Shown: positions 26,701 to 41,219 of the stretch, piece after piece
Position numbering within the stretch: the first letter of the stretch is position 1
Layout: each line of letters starts with the position of its first letter
Origin: Prochilodus magdalenae
Taxonomy: Eukaryota; Chordata; Actinopteri; Characiformes; Prochilodontidae
Direction of reading: 5' to 3'
NCBI GenBank assembly: GCA_024036415.1
Contig: JAMWET010001664.1
Span: 78,870-142,869, forward strand
Length of the DNA stretch: 64,000 bases
Program-made: the position numbers and the translations under genes
Notes under the pieces: model-generated
Database searches by the model: none
Told to the model about the DNA's origin: nothing
Seen by the model: only the letters and a program-made list of their open reading frames with translations

Positions 26701-29700
26701 CTAGGAAGCATGCTTTTTACAGACGTGCCAGGTGAATGTGGGCTCAAAAGCACTAGAGTATCTCTTTAAGAAGATCATAGTATCTAATGGGTACATTGTT
26801 AACCGGTGCCTGGTGATTGTAGTCTTTCATATCTATTTGTAGTTGGAATAAATAGTTAGTTTTAGGAAGTCAACAAGATTATTCTGTTAAAAGCTTATGA
26901 AAGTTAATTGTTTAGGGTTTTGTTTATGGTTAGTAAAATGAAGTCTGCAGGCTTAGCTGGAATTAGCCCAGCTCAACATCTGCAATAAAAACTCACTCAG
27001 ACTCACTCAGTCTGACCAATCAGAAAGCAAGAGAAAGTGACCTTCACTCAACTGACAGAAGTTTGGCACTGTGTACTCTTGGCAGAAACCAGGAAAGGGT
27101 GGAGGAGGGTAAGAGTATGGAGCAAAATGGAAGGGGAAAAAAACGGTTATCAAGTTAAAAGGGAAGGGTGCGGGTTCAGAGGCGTCCTGGGACGAGCTGG
27201 AGGAGGAGCTGGAAGAGGTGTGATGAATTTACCTGTGCCACCCCTGTGACTGTAAGAGCCACACCCTCGGCTGTCTCAACATCCTCACACTTGGGCTGCA
27301 GGGTCATAATCTCTAGGGTTATCCTGTTGGGAGACGCAAAGAAAGGGAAGAACAAAACGAAAAAAAGTTTGGCTATGGTCTAAGGGAAGGAATGGAGGGC
27401 ACAGAAGGGAGGAAAGAACACAAAATAATACAAATATGGAAAACAACACAAATCTAGCAACAGAGATTACAAAAACAACAAGAAAGCAAACATTCACTCC
27501 AAACGGGTGATCCGAGTGCACTGACTGTGAACTTTGATGGACTTATTGATGGAATAAGACATTTAAATCCTTCTATCAACAAATTACACAATAGGACTTC
27601 TAGGGATGCACTGATCTGGAATTTCGGAGATGATATATCAAGAAATTTAAATTTTACTTATGAAGTTTGGCTTACTAACATTTCTCAAGAGTGCTTCAAA
27701 TATTAGCTATAGAACGCTGTTATCTCTGTGCAGCCCTAACATCACACTAAACTTAGACCTATATGTGGAAAAAACAATAGCCCCCTGGTTTAGCCAGCAG
27801 ATCTATTTATAATCCAATAAAAGCATGTGATTAATAAACTCGACTTTTTTATGTACATGCATTAAATTATGGTATGTACCTTCCTATCACTATATAAATC
27901 ACCCACTCAGATACAGTGCAACTGCTGAGGTCTGCAACTAGCCAATTGATTTAGCCAATAGAATAGTGTATTTCACCCCATAATTTGTCTGAACTGATAA
28001 CCAAAGTTGTTGAGCCAGTGCACAGGGATGTTCAGCAGATAGGTGTGCTGCATGATGATGCAGCCAAGGCCAAAAAGCAGGTTAGTGACAGCTGACTCTC
28101 TCTCCCCATCACTGCAGAAAAAGACAAACATAACAACAGCGTGTGTGTGTAAGAGACCGTGTGTGCGCATATATGCACAAGTCAGGGACAAACAGACCAG
28201 CTCACACTCAAACAATCAGCAAACGGCTCTCCAAAAGCGAATCCTGCTGCTACGACTTATTTCGCCTCCAACTACCCTGCCTCTACCACCATTTAGCTTT
28301 CGGTCAGTTTTTCTTTTGTTTTTTAGGCTTGCTTGGACTGTTGCATTACCTGAGCCACCCCGGTCACATCCAGGGGGACGCCCTCCGAGGTCTCGATATT
28401 TTCACAGCGACACAGGATGGTCATTACTTCCAGAGAAAGTCTATGCAGGCAGGTAGGCAGGCGGATAGGAAAGGAGGGAAGGGGGGTAACAGGAGAGGCA
28501 GGACAGCACAATATTATCAAGGCATTAAAAGAATCACTTCAGGGTGGGGGTTCTAAGGGGTTAGGGAAGAAAGATTGCAACTGAAGCCTATTTCCTGTGA
28601 AATGGTGTGTATGGCAGGAATCGAGGCGAGGCTCTCAATATGATATGCAAGGGCGCCAAACAATACAAACTGAAGCAAATACAGTACTGCACAAGGCCAC
28701 AACCCCGTTACATCTCCAAATCAAATAAGGTGAGACAGGGAAGCGTGGGGTTGTCGAGGGATAGACAGAATCCCTAAAAGAATTCTTTAGCTTGTGGCTA
28801 AAGTGTTTACTTGGGGTTAAGACATCAGTTCAAGGCTACAGCAAGTTTACTCATTCATACACATCCTGCTCCACCAGCCTGTGGAGTTTAATGCATGCTA
28901 AACTGCAAATGCAGGGACTAATTACTAAATGTTTGTCAATTAGGATTACTTTCCAAACTGTCAGGTCATTAACGTGAACTCTGAAGCAAAAGCAACACCT
29001 AAGTTATATTTTACAATGCAATCCCCTGATTCCATATCTGGTACAGAGAATCTGAGCTGAACAGATTTTTAACCCGTTTAAGTCAAAAGCAAATTTACTG
29101 TCAATAGCCAATAGCTTTGTGGTAATGTTCAGACTACTGAACACTGCTATATTATGATATGACGGTACCCTGGTTGCTGCTTAAACTGCAGTAAGCTGAT
29201 TCATCATGAACATAACTATATTTTATTTTTCTAATTAGGTAATCCTGACAGCTCGATATGAGAGAAGCTGTCTTTACAGTAGAATATAAATGGTATTGTG
29301 AGGGGACTGTATTTAAAGAAAACAATACTCCACACTTGTCAAATCCAACAGGAGATGTCTCCATTGTACACACAGCCTCCACACCATGCACAGCATCTCA
29401 GTAATACCTGTTTAGATGTGCATGTAATGGTAAGAACTCAATTTTAAGGAACAAATACAACACCCATCCACAACAACAATCCCCAGCGTCTCTGCATTGA
29501 GTATAAAGCTGGAATGCAGGTCTGAGTTTGGAAAATATTAGAAATTTTTTTAAAAAGGTAAAACGCACCACCTCAAATCTAGGTGATGTTAGTTTTTGTT
29601 TTAGCCACAATTTGTTTGAGAATACAACTGAAATTTGTTTAATTTGTTTTTGTTAAATTGAACTCTTAAGTGTTATTTAAGTCCTTCAGAAAGCTGTGTA

Positions 29701-32700
29701 TTTATTGTGTATAACAGAATGCATTTATTACCTTTAATAATTCAAATTAAACGAAGTTAAACATAAAAAGTAAACACAAAAGTAAGGTGAACATTTTCCA
29801 ATTTTCAGCACTAAAACCAGATGACCGTCAACTCCTCTGCAACCAAAAGCTTTACTTTGAAATACTCTCAAAAGGATTTGCATTTTGTGTCCATAAAATA
29901 AAATAATTTATTATATATTTTATAATTACAAATGAAATTAATTACTCCAAAATACTTTAGGTGAATATTTTTGTTTCGAAACAAACAAAAACAATAAAAA
30001 ACTTTCAAGCCCTTATTTCCTAAATATCACATATATAAATATCATCAAACGTTATTATGACTAACTGTTAAGAAAAGTGGGCAAGCTATGGCCCCATAAA
30101 AAAAGACTGTAGTGCAATTTGAACTTAAACTTAAAAATACCATACAAGATATTTAGTCAATTTATGATACTGGGCTCATTCAGTAGCGTACAACATAAAG
30201 GAAAAAATCAGAATGAAAAAATATAAAACACAATAATCTTATTATTGCACAGCTTACTAACAGACACTACAGCTGAGAGGCAGGAGAAGTGCCGATGTAA
30301 GGTGCTGATTGGTTCAAACCTGTGTTTTCAAACACTGTAATTGCATTAGATGGCTTAATTAACAGTATGCCTGATCGCCATGAAGCTCGCTGTCACACAG
30401 ATATCATGATCCATTGTTACATCCCGAATAAACAGAATCTTGTAGATAGAAAAATGCATATTTTACCTTTTCTAATAGGATTTGTATTAGATTTTTGTCT
30501 TTGACTCACATGTAAAATAAAATATCCCAAACAAAATGTGGCTACTGAAACAAGTCCTCAAACAGAACTTTTGAAATTACACATGCTCTAATTAGCAGCT
30601 CTGCTTGCTGGGTGGTCCTAAAAATTCTTTTCAAACAGGAAATGAGTCATACATCCACAAACCTCCACGGGATTATAAAGCCCTATCAGCCAAGCAATGT
30701 CAATGGCGTATGTAATGGCATATCCCAAAGGCACTTACAATTTTGTTCACATAAGCATTTGTTCACAGATGCATCCACTACTGAATTACCAAAAAGCATA
30801 AGTTGTTGTTTACAGTATTTTCAAACCATCTAGTGTGAACGGAAACTAAAGACTGATCCATGTTAAACTCTCTCATGGCCAAAGTCTGGTCAAAATGTTC
30901 ATGTATATGTTCATTAATTAATTTTTATGTTCATTAACTTTTTATTAATAATTTATCTTTTAACAAAATTGATAAATACTGAGTTAATATTTAAAATTAT
31001 ATCCTGGCAAATGAATATGTATCATGGCACCAGGATTATGATTCAATACTGTGACACTGTCAGTTTTATCTAATTTGGTCATAGTATAAAACACACCCCC
31101 ATGCACAGGCTTGCTAATGTGAGGGAATGTGCCTTTTCACTGTCTTTTACATTGGAGTGGAAGAGTCTAATGACTGCAGATGGATTACATCACTGCCATC
31201 TAGAAGTCTGAGGGTTTAAACACCACACAAAATGAACCACTGCCTGCCACTAATCGTTACATGTAAACTATAAAATTTAAAATACATAAATACATAATGA
31301 TTAGGTAGGTTCTATCAAGGATTTCAGTATCGGCATGTCCACTGGAAAAAAATACGGTACTACGTTCTCTAGTGAAAGACTGGCAATTGCTACATAACAG
31401 TTGCTAAGCTAACTTAAACATGCTAAATAAAAGCAACATCTCTTTAGCTCTGCTACAGCTGTTTTATTTAGTACCGCCTGTTTTTTTTCTTTCTTAGAAA
31501 CAGATAATGTACTTACGTCTGAAAACATGGAAGACCAAATTTTTGATAAAACTATAGACAAAATATTAGCACCTACATAACATTAATAAACATACTGAAC
31601 AAAGCTGAGGTTGTGTTTGTAGTAAGAATACAAACATTAGGCATCAAAGAGTGCCTGGAAAGCTATGGCATCTAATATGTGTGTTAGCATTGTAGCCTTG
31701 TTAACTTTTTGTAGACCATGTGAGCAGACAAATGGAAATAATTACCTTTCTTATCATTTTTTCTTTTTTGCATTCTTTATAAAGTGATGTTTCTCAGAAT
31801 CTAGTCACATTCAAATACACCACCATAACCGTATCTAACATTGCGTGCACCACAGCTCTAAAGCCTGGTCTCTTCATATCCGCTGCAGGAAAGAGTCAAG
31901 CACAGACTTTCCCTCCCCTACTCCATCTTAACTAATTAGATCAGTGTGACACTAACAGCAACCACTAAGCAGATTGCTTCTCTCGAGCAGGAGAGGGGAG
32001 GGAGGCAGGAAAGGGCTCTCAGCCCCACCCCAAACAAGGCAGCTCTGCACAACATGGAACAAGCTCAGCTATCCACGACCAGGAACAAGCTCAGCTATCC
32101 ACGACCAGGAACAAGCTCAGCTACCCATGCTCTCCATTCTGCTGAGACACCACGCAAAAGTCACACACAAACATGTCAAATGCACAAAACTTGTGACTCA
32201 CTCCTCTAACCAGCGAAAGAAAACCATATTGCAACACACTGTAAATGTTAACCAGTTAGACAGAAACACAGCTTTCAGAAACACATTACTCTGTGTTTAC
32301 ATAGTTTAAACTGCTCTCTCAAAGTCATCTAAACAATCCGGCATACGTTGGAGTGAAGTTACTTAACAACTCAAGGGACAGCCCGATCCAATCTAAGCAT
32401 ATTCTAATGGATCAGATATCGTCCAGTTCCTATCCTCTGCTTTTTGGTTTTCGTGCTGTACTTAACGCCACTTTCTTTAAAGTGATGTAAACGAGCATTA
32501 TCTACAAAATGCAGCAGCAAGGTGCATTTTCAGAAATTAAGAAAGCAACCTCAGTGTCTACTGAATGAAACAGTGGACACTATTTTCCAGTAGGATATAA
32601 AACCTGTACCTTCTCCAGCAGGGTTGGGCAGTACAAACGTAATACAGTGGTATATAAAATGACGACCGTATTTTTATTTCAAAAAAGACATATCAGATTT

Positions 32701-35700
32701 CTGTTTCGCATCTGAACATTCCACTTATTTATATTGTAGAGGGCTCACTGATATGTGGTGGTAACATAATAGAAGGGGAAATCAGAGTTAAGAGAACCAT
32801 CAGAAAATCTGAGCAGTTTAGCAATGGAAAACAGCTACGTGTATCAGAACCACACATCCTCTGCACACACCACAGAACAGGTTCACTTGCAGACAAAAAC
32901 ACCACAGGTTGAATTACGACACTCTGTAAAGTCTACCGTTGCTCCATACTACTTTCTCTCTAAACTGTAATGATTTTTAATTTGTATATCGTCGCTGTCC
33001 AATGAAAAACATGTATCTCCATTTATGTTGTTTTTTACATTTATGCATTATTCAATCACATGAGCTGCTCTTTACACTGTGTGGGAATTTCATGAAGAAT
33101 GGACCAACAGAAACAACCCAAAACTGCTTGAAAAGATGTCTGGTTCCATTGGCTTCCATTCAAATGGCATTAGTTTTTTTGGTCTCTCCTGTAAAATTGT
33201 CATTTTGGAGATACCTGTTTTTCTTTGGACAGCGACGATATTTATGTTCACTTATTTGGCTATTCATGTACAATTAACTCCTTTTTTGATAAAAAACAAA
33301 TAAGATGGCAAAAGATACCATCAAATACAGTCTATCCTGGTGAAAAACGGAAACAAGTGAAGCTATGTCCAGCTCAAGCCTATCTGCAGTGCTGCTGTTT
33401 AACTGTGTTAAATCCACATTTAGAAGGAAAAATAAAATGTGAGAAAGCAATTCTTCTGCTTTTAAATGACAGACAGGAGCAGGACCATATAGAAATGAAT
33501 TATCTACTGTCCAATGTTAAAGAAAGAGGAAGCTAAATCACATTACATTATGCATATACTAAAATGTGTTTTACTAAATTATGCGACTTTATGTGAAAAT
33601 ATGAAAACAGTCAATGACTGAGGCATCCCGATCATCCATATCACTATGCCATACCTCTACAACTAAACTAACGCAGACCAAACAAAAGATTGCCCGGCAC
33701 CAGTTTGCAATATGGAATTTCACTTGGGCACATAACACCGCAGTCATCCAAGCCCCCCCCCAGTCCCATAGCTAACTTTCAACACATTCCTTTCTGTCAT
33801 TTTTAAGCACAGTGAACCACAAAGATCTCTTTCACCAAGTGATAAGCTTAGGATCCCCGCAAACATTTTTTGAGAGAGAGGCAAGGGCGAGTCAAACATA
33901 GAGCAAGGCAGGTTAGCACAACACACAGTGAAAGACATTTAGCAAGCATTTAGAGAAACTATAAAATGGAAAGATTTCAGATTGAGAAGTGGTGTATAAG
34001 AGTCTTTCAATAAATTACAACAATCATAAAAGCATGTTGTACCCGTGACATACATAAAATACAAAATAAATAATTTAATGATTAGCACTTCAAAGGATGA
34101 ATGGAACGCACCATCCCTAATCGTCTAGATGACAAAGATATTCTCCTTGTTAATAATGACAAATCGATTGCTTTACATTACTGAGACGCACACTTTATGC
34201 AGTCGCTATATGAAGTACAGTAGTGTCTCATGTACAGCTTAGCCCTCTGCCCATATTTATCAAACTTCTCAGAGTAAATATTAAGGCTTTCACTTACAAA
34301 TACAGAGATTGGAATTAGGACTGGGCAATATGATAATAGATAAATGTATATGTGTCATAATACCATATGTATTTTTGAACATATCACATAAGCAGACAGT
34401 ACTTGTAGAACACTGATCAACTGCTTTGCTTGGTTCATTAAGATTAACACCATTTAACTAGATTTACAGTATACTTATAAATATTAAAAATCATTGTATC
34501 TACTATTTCTGACAGTATTTTGTAAAAAGTACTACTGGCTCTTTTTTTTTGTCTGATCAGCAGCCGATTGCACCAGCTGTAAGTTAGGTCATTGTTAGGT
34601 TTAAGCATAAACTGCCACAATGCCCAAGTTTATGAGCTACTAGAATTTAACTGGTTGCAGTAAGTAAGGCTGGTGGATTATGTCATTGGGTAAAACCTGA
34701 AAGAAAACAAATTACTTCTGGATACATCCAAATATGACGGCTTTGATTTCTGTTTTAAAGAGATTTTAAAATGATAACTAACATTAAAATTAGCCTACTT
34801 TTCTGTTGTGCAGGGAATTACGATAATATTACGTTAGCCACAGCTTCACTAACGTTACAGACCATTCATTTTATAAGGCCTGTTATAATACGGTGCGTGA
34901 GAACCCCACCTTAAATATGGAAATGTTTAAATATAAAATTTATATTCTAAAAAATTAGAAGCAGCAGAACAGCAAAACAGAATAAACAGCTGGATCTTTT
35001 TAAGGACACTATTTCACTGTGAGACTTTTTCTTCATCAGCTTTAAGAAATCACCAATACGGCAGTCTTACAAAAAGCAAGGAAAGAAAAATGTGGCAGAG
35101 TTCACTGCATGCCAAGCATTTAATGCCAAGAAGCATGTCTCTGATTGCCTGGAGAGAGGGAAATGGTCATTCTGAGGAACAAAGGTTCTATCAACGACCA
35201 CTTTTTACACACTACTAGTTCAAATGCACCACAAGTGTCTGTGATGCAACCGAAAGCTGTGGCTCAAATTTCAAACTAACTACTCTAAACGTAATTGTCA
35301 TGATGGACTTTAAACTCCATCTTACAATCAAACTTGGGTTCAGCTGGTGCGACTGGCTGCAGATTTCTGAATAAAATGAATATTGAAAGTTTTCTAAATA
35401 TTCATAATCACCATACAATTTTTTTTTTATCAAATTGCCCACCTCTATTTTACATTAACATTATTACTCCGAGTTGCTTTATAAATATGGGCCCTGGGCT
35501 TGCACTACCACAAATGTTGATTAAATTTAGTAGCCATTAACCACCCTCTGGCTAGGATTAGTTTAAGGTTACAGATGAAAGGCCAAGCTGCTTGTCCAAG
35601 TAAAGACACAGTCACACTAGAACACGGCCGTTAACAGGAAAAAGCTTTTCATGCAAATTTTACTGGGACCAGACCATGAACATGGTCGTACCCTGGAAAT

Positions 35701-36158
35701 GTCATTTTGCTGCCAAACTGTTACTGATGAAAGCTAGTGTGACTGGCGAGGTTGAACTCCAATAGACCTTGCAGCAACATTTACACTGTTTGTTTTTCCA
35801 CACTTTGGTGAGCGTGTGTAGGAAGAGCCCTGAGCTGATGTGCTGATGAAGCGTCTGTATACACTGTCTTTGTGGGTCTGGACTGGCTCCAGCTCTCATA
35901 CTCCTAACAGTTCGTCAATAGGGGCTGTGCTGCAGCGCTAGCTGATAGGACTGGGTATCACTCAAGATTTTCTGATACTAATGCCAATACTTTGTTGATA
36001 TTTTATTACACTTTATTAAACACATGATACATATGTTTTACGTTTCTACCTTTCTGGTTGCTCTGTCCTGTTTAACAGTATGTAGTTAAAACCTTTTAAC
36101 ATTTGCCTGGGTTTTGGTCAATATTTGTTTACTAAAAATAGATATTATAGAAGAATGG

Positions 36159-36200
<42 letters not shown>

Positions 36201-39200
36201 TGGTTGGCCTATAGTCTATTAAAATACAACTGATTAACATGGGGGAAACAAATGAATAACCTACTGTTCATAAAGAATGTCCCAAAATTCAACCTTTGAA
36301 AATGTAAAAACAGCAGCAGATAGAGACGCATGACAAAATACAACTTTGATAAAAGGTTCTTACTTTTGTATATCAGTGAGAAGCCACCATGCCCAGGCCC
36401 ATCCCCCAACTGTGTAGGTCTTCTCGTCAGACCCACAGCAGCCACCTACGGAAACATACCAATGACAGAATGTAAACATCACCACATCTTTTGATAATCA
36501 ATCCAACATGTCAGGTTAATCATTATAAAGCACTTTTATAGCACTTACATTATTAATTATATAAGTAATCTACTGATTATTTTGACAAATGACTTTTTAA
36601 AAAAGACCAAACAATGGTACAATTGCCTAATGTAACAATAATAACCTGGTTATAACATGCATATCCTTTCAAACATCACAAAACACTTGGGAAAAGGTAC
36701 AAAATTAACACCTACTGAACTTCATTAACACCAGGATCATTTTTACCACACAGATTAATACAGGAATTTGAAATGAGCATTAAACGGAAATTGCCAAACA
36801 ATGCCTGCTGATTTATCATGATCAGTCACCTGCTTGTCAGTTCAGGTTTGGACAGTAGCATGTAAAATAAACACAGAGAAAATGCTGTACTTTACAGAGC
36901 AATACGTGACAGGGTGGAACTTCACAAAGACTAAATTAAGGCGTTACAGCCGACAGCAGCCTTTTAAAGAGAAAAGGAAACTATATTTTTGCAATGCAAC
37001 TAACAATGACTTTTATATGCAATGTATCAATCAGTTAATAATGGCCATTTTAAATATATGTAGATGTTTTTGTTTACAACAATGCTTTTGTTCACAACTA
37101 CAGCTGCATACGGTTTACTTTCAAACTCACGGCAAACTTTCCCCTCCCCCTACGTACTTGTTCTTGTAATTTCAGTACCACATCAGCTTGTGAAAGTAGG
37201 TCTCAAGAGTTTGTCTCACCGCTGCAGAACCACAAAATTTGGAAAACCACAACCTTGATGTGCAAAGAAAAGTAGCTCACAGGCCAAACACAAACTTTTA
37301 GTGTTACAAATGCAAATTTCTTCATGATGACAAATACAGGTAGGGTTAGGGTAAGGAAAAAAAGCAAGCTTCGCATGCTGGACGGGTCGTAGCTAATCAG
37401 CTACATTTAGGGTAGGTGGGAGGTTGAAAGTCTGGATTTTTTAACCGTCGTGTTTTAACTCTAGGATTTATCAGACTACATGATCGTCTGTGTCTTGTCT
37501 GAACACCCACATAGCGTTCACTGAATGCCTGAGATCAGGTCATGCCACCAAACACAAAGCTTTCAGTGATTCTGTACATGTACCTATGTGACCACTGCTG
37601 CAGTGCACTCCTTCCACGTTCATGCTGAGGTCAGAATTTAAACGACGTAAACCCTCGTCACAACCACATCCGTATTTGTTGGTGCCAGCTTGAACAAAAA
37701 CTAACTACTGTTCTTTTCCCTCAGGTTAGAGAGTGTGAGAAAGTTTCACTTTTTGCTAAGCTGAGTTAAATTTTAAATAGGAATGGTACAAGATCAGAAT
37801 CAACAGACTTTTTGTACAGCAGATCCTTCATCAGTGACTTCTATCCAGTGTGGGATATGGCTGGACATTTCCCAACAATATCATCAGGCAGGTCTATTTA
37901 ATTGAAATTGAACATTTTGACCATACCGTATTACATAAGGCGATATAATCTGTCATCAGAATTTTTAGCTCATTAAGCTCAGTAGCAGTGATAAAATTAT
38001 ACAAAGTCAGGTCACGTTATTATTACCACTTCCTGCTTTCCATAGTGGCAGCACAAAACTCATGACGGACGTCACGTTTTTGTGGCATTCTCTGGGCCCA
38101 TTCATCCATGTGGAGGCACACTTAACCGATTTGGGTAGGAATTCCTCCTAGCAGATAAGGTGCACCCATATATGGTTGTCTTCAGTGGGGTGGAAGGGAT
38201 CTTCCATGTAGACAATGCGACATATCACATGGCTAGATTTCTACATTGCTTGTAAGAGCATGACCAAGGCTGCACCAAGTACTACCTTGCTCCTCTGATT
38301 TGCCCGGACTTGAACACAATTGAGCACCTGTGGGATCAACTCGATTGTCGTATTGCTCTATGGATCCTCCCCCACACACACTCTTCAGCAGCTGTGGGAT
38401 GCACTACAGTCAACATGGTTCCAGATATCTGTGAGACCCTACCAGGACCTTACTGAGTCTCCCCCAGCCCATCTAGCTGCTGTCCATTCTGCATACAGCA
38501 GTTACTCTGGATATCAGCTGGTGGTCATAATGTGACTTGTGTATTATTGGTTATTTATCCACTGGATCTTTGTTAAGTATTTTTCCATTTCTATTTCATG
38601 AAAGTTCATCCGAGTTATAAGGAATACTTCAATGGTCAGCCATTACTTCCTTTTTCAGTGAGGTCTAAATATGAGCTGACCCAAAAGTCAATCCCCTTAG
38701 CCACCCACCACTATGAGAAAGACCAGAGAGTGATATACAGCAGTGATGTACCGCATAAGTATGCTGGGCTTCACAAATCAGAAAGGGTTACATGAAAGAA
38801 ATTAAAGAAAATTTGATTTTTTTTAATGACAACTTCCATTGTCAGGGCAATAATTAAGACACACTAAAACCAACTGGAGATGTTAAGGATTTGCCAGGGA
38901 AAGTACCTAGGGTTTATACTGACTTCACAGACAATAAGGATGATGATGCAAGTGGCAAAAGAATTTCCAGGGATCACAGGTAGGGAATTGTCGACTTTAG
39001 ATAGGACTAGACCATCTTCCAAACTACTGTAAGACACCACCAACATGACTACAAGTTGTTTAAGTGGGCCGCCAGAAGAAAGCCTACAGCCATGTCAAAA
39101 AGTTCCTCGTCCCCACTGTAAAGCATGGTGGTGGATCTTGATTGTTGATTGTGATTGTTGTGGGACTGTTTTCCTTTCAAAGACCCTGGACACTTTACCC

Positions 39201-41142
39201 GGAGAGATAGTATCACAGCAGAAATAAAATCTAAACCTGACAGCCTCAGGTGGATCTCTGAGCTGTGGTTGGACCTATGACCTACCTTAAAATCAATAAA
39301 AATATCACTAAGCACAGAATCGAGATTTTGCCGTTGTCATTTCAGACCCTAAACTTAAAACTCCATAGAAAAACTGTGGGATGAGCTAAAGATAAAAGTC
39401 AACAGGCATGGATTTGGAATAAAATGGCTCTGAATAGGGTCTGTATAAAGAAATGAGTCTTAGACTGTGTTTAAATGCAGTGTCTTTAAGCATTACAGGC
39501 GAAGACTCATAGCTATTATCTTTGTAAAGGGAGACTGAATGAAGCATTACAGTATGGGGTATGTGGTTCAATTGTTAGCATCCCTCAATCATTTCATAAC
39601 TGGATTCTGTTTCTACATGTGCAAAGTAAAACAGTCCCCAAAGAATGCTTTTTGTTTCTCGCCATCACTGGCATCACAATTTAAAATTCATGTACAAGTT
39701 CACTGGTGCTTTTGGACAGCCAAAAAAATGGCGTTGTAGACAATGTAACTCCTGGTTTCCATCAACAGCACTGTGAAGAAATCAGCTTTGGTAAACATTT
39801 ACAATAAACACTTCCAAAACATTGGAATCCCTCTTCAACAAGCCTACTTAGATATACTCCTACAGTGGTTAAACATTCATAGCACAATCTCTTTCTGCTT
39901 CACACACTCTTCTGTAAGCATAAACTTATTGCAGGGACACATTCTCAGCTGTCAGAAGAGCACCAGTGCTTGCTGACTTGAGGCCACACAGACGCAGGCC
40001 AGTGCAGGGCACATCTCTGCTATGGGATGCTATGGTACTTGCTTATAAAGCAATTAAAGTGCTGTATTTCCCTCACTGCCAGCCAGTGTATCAGAGCACT
40101 TAGGACCAGAGCCCCGTATCTAAAAGTTCATGCCATTCACATTCAACAGGGAGTATCAAAATGTGTGAGGGATTGTGGAATCTTGTGTGATGCCAACATG
40201 CTTGCGGCACGGCAAGAGAAATTAAGCTGGCCGTGCTTTGTTCAAGCACAATAAGGAACTGGCTACATAGCTTTACCTGTACAATAGCAGTTCCTGCCTT
40301 GTAAAGATTATGACCTCTGGTTTCTCTTATGACAACAGTAAAGAATCAAAGACAGGAATTGCTAAAAATCATTTCACATCAAACCAATCTGACTGAAAAT
40401 CTTTTTAATAGAGCCCTGATACCAGATTGATACTTAGCCATTACCAGTGTCCTTATCCAGAACACCAAAACCTATACCAGAAGAGAAACGCTTGGACTGC
40501 AGCAGCCATAGTATTCCCACTAAGCCTGTTCCACATGCACAGCCTACAATGTGACCTATAGCCTACCAAGCATTACAAGACATCTGGCATGCTAGAAGGT
40601 ATAATGTAAACATGCAGATCAACTCCCTCATTTGAGAGTACAGCTGGTCTGGAGCCAAAAGAGGGGGAGGGTACAATGGAACTCCGACTTGACTTGTACA
40701 ACAACCAATCCCTCTATAGGATGTCTTTCCACTCCATTGCACTTTTGCAAAAGCGGCAGTGGGCTTCAAAAGACAAATATGTCACCTGACCTTCAAGCTC
40801 CATGCTTGTCAAGACCTGCTTTGCAACTTTGCAGCTAGTTCATATAAGACAGGAGATCCTGCACTGTGTTTTGTAAATGAGTGAGAGTAATTCATTAATC
40901 CACTGATTAAAATGTACTAAACTGCTGAATTGACAGTCATCAACCTGCATGACGTTAAACTAGTTTCGGCACCCCTATTTATAAACAATCACCCTTCACT
41001 CAAGTCTTTTTCTAAAGTCAATGTATATCTTTTAACAGTAAAGTATGGTGTGTAAAAGGTGTGTAGTAAATGGCCACACCTTTTAATCCTCAATCACAAA
41101 AACTAAGATGCCTACAATGTAAAGACCTGAAGATTAAATATA

Positions 41143-41219
<77 letters not shown>

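Larger units (their letters stand above)
19934..27232. other. flot2 intron after exon 3a, transposon-rich
   Basis: 7.3 kb. Holds two Tc1-like remnants (21060-21620 and 22795-23130), a possible MITE (22127-22527), MITE copy 2 (25270-25524) and an unassigned repeat-like stretch (25560-26300). The remainder shows nothing I can name. Confidence 0.5.
28441..36363. other. flot2 intron 2, no host exon seen
   Basis: 7.9 kb of AT-rich sequence. Contains a 26-bp tandem repeat (32058-32125), MITE copy 3 (32986-33241) and an ATT/AAT microsatellite just upstream of exon 2's donor side (36160-36200). No other gene was recognised on either strand. Confidence 0.5.
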
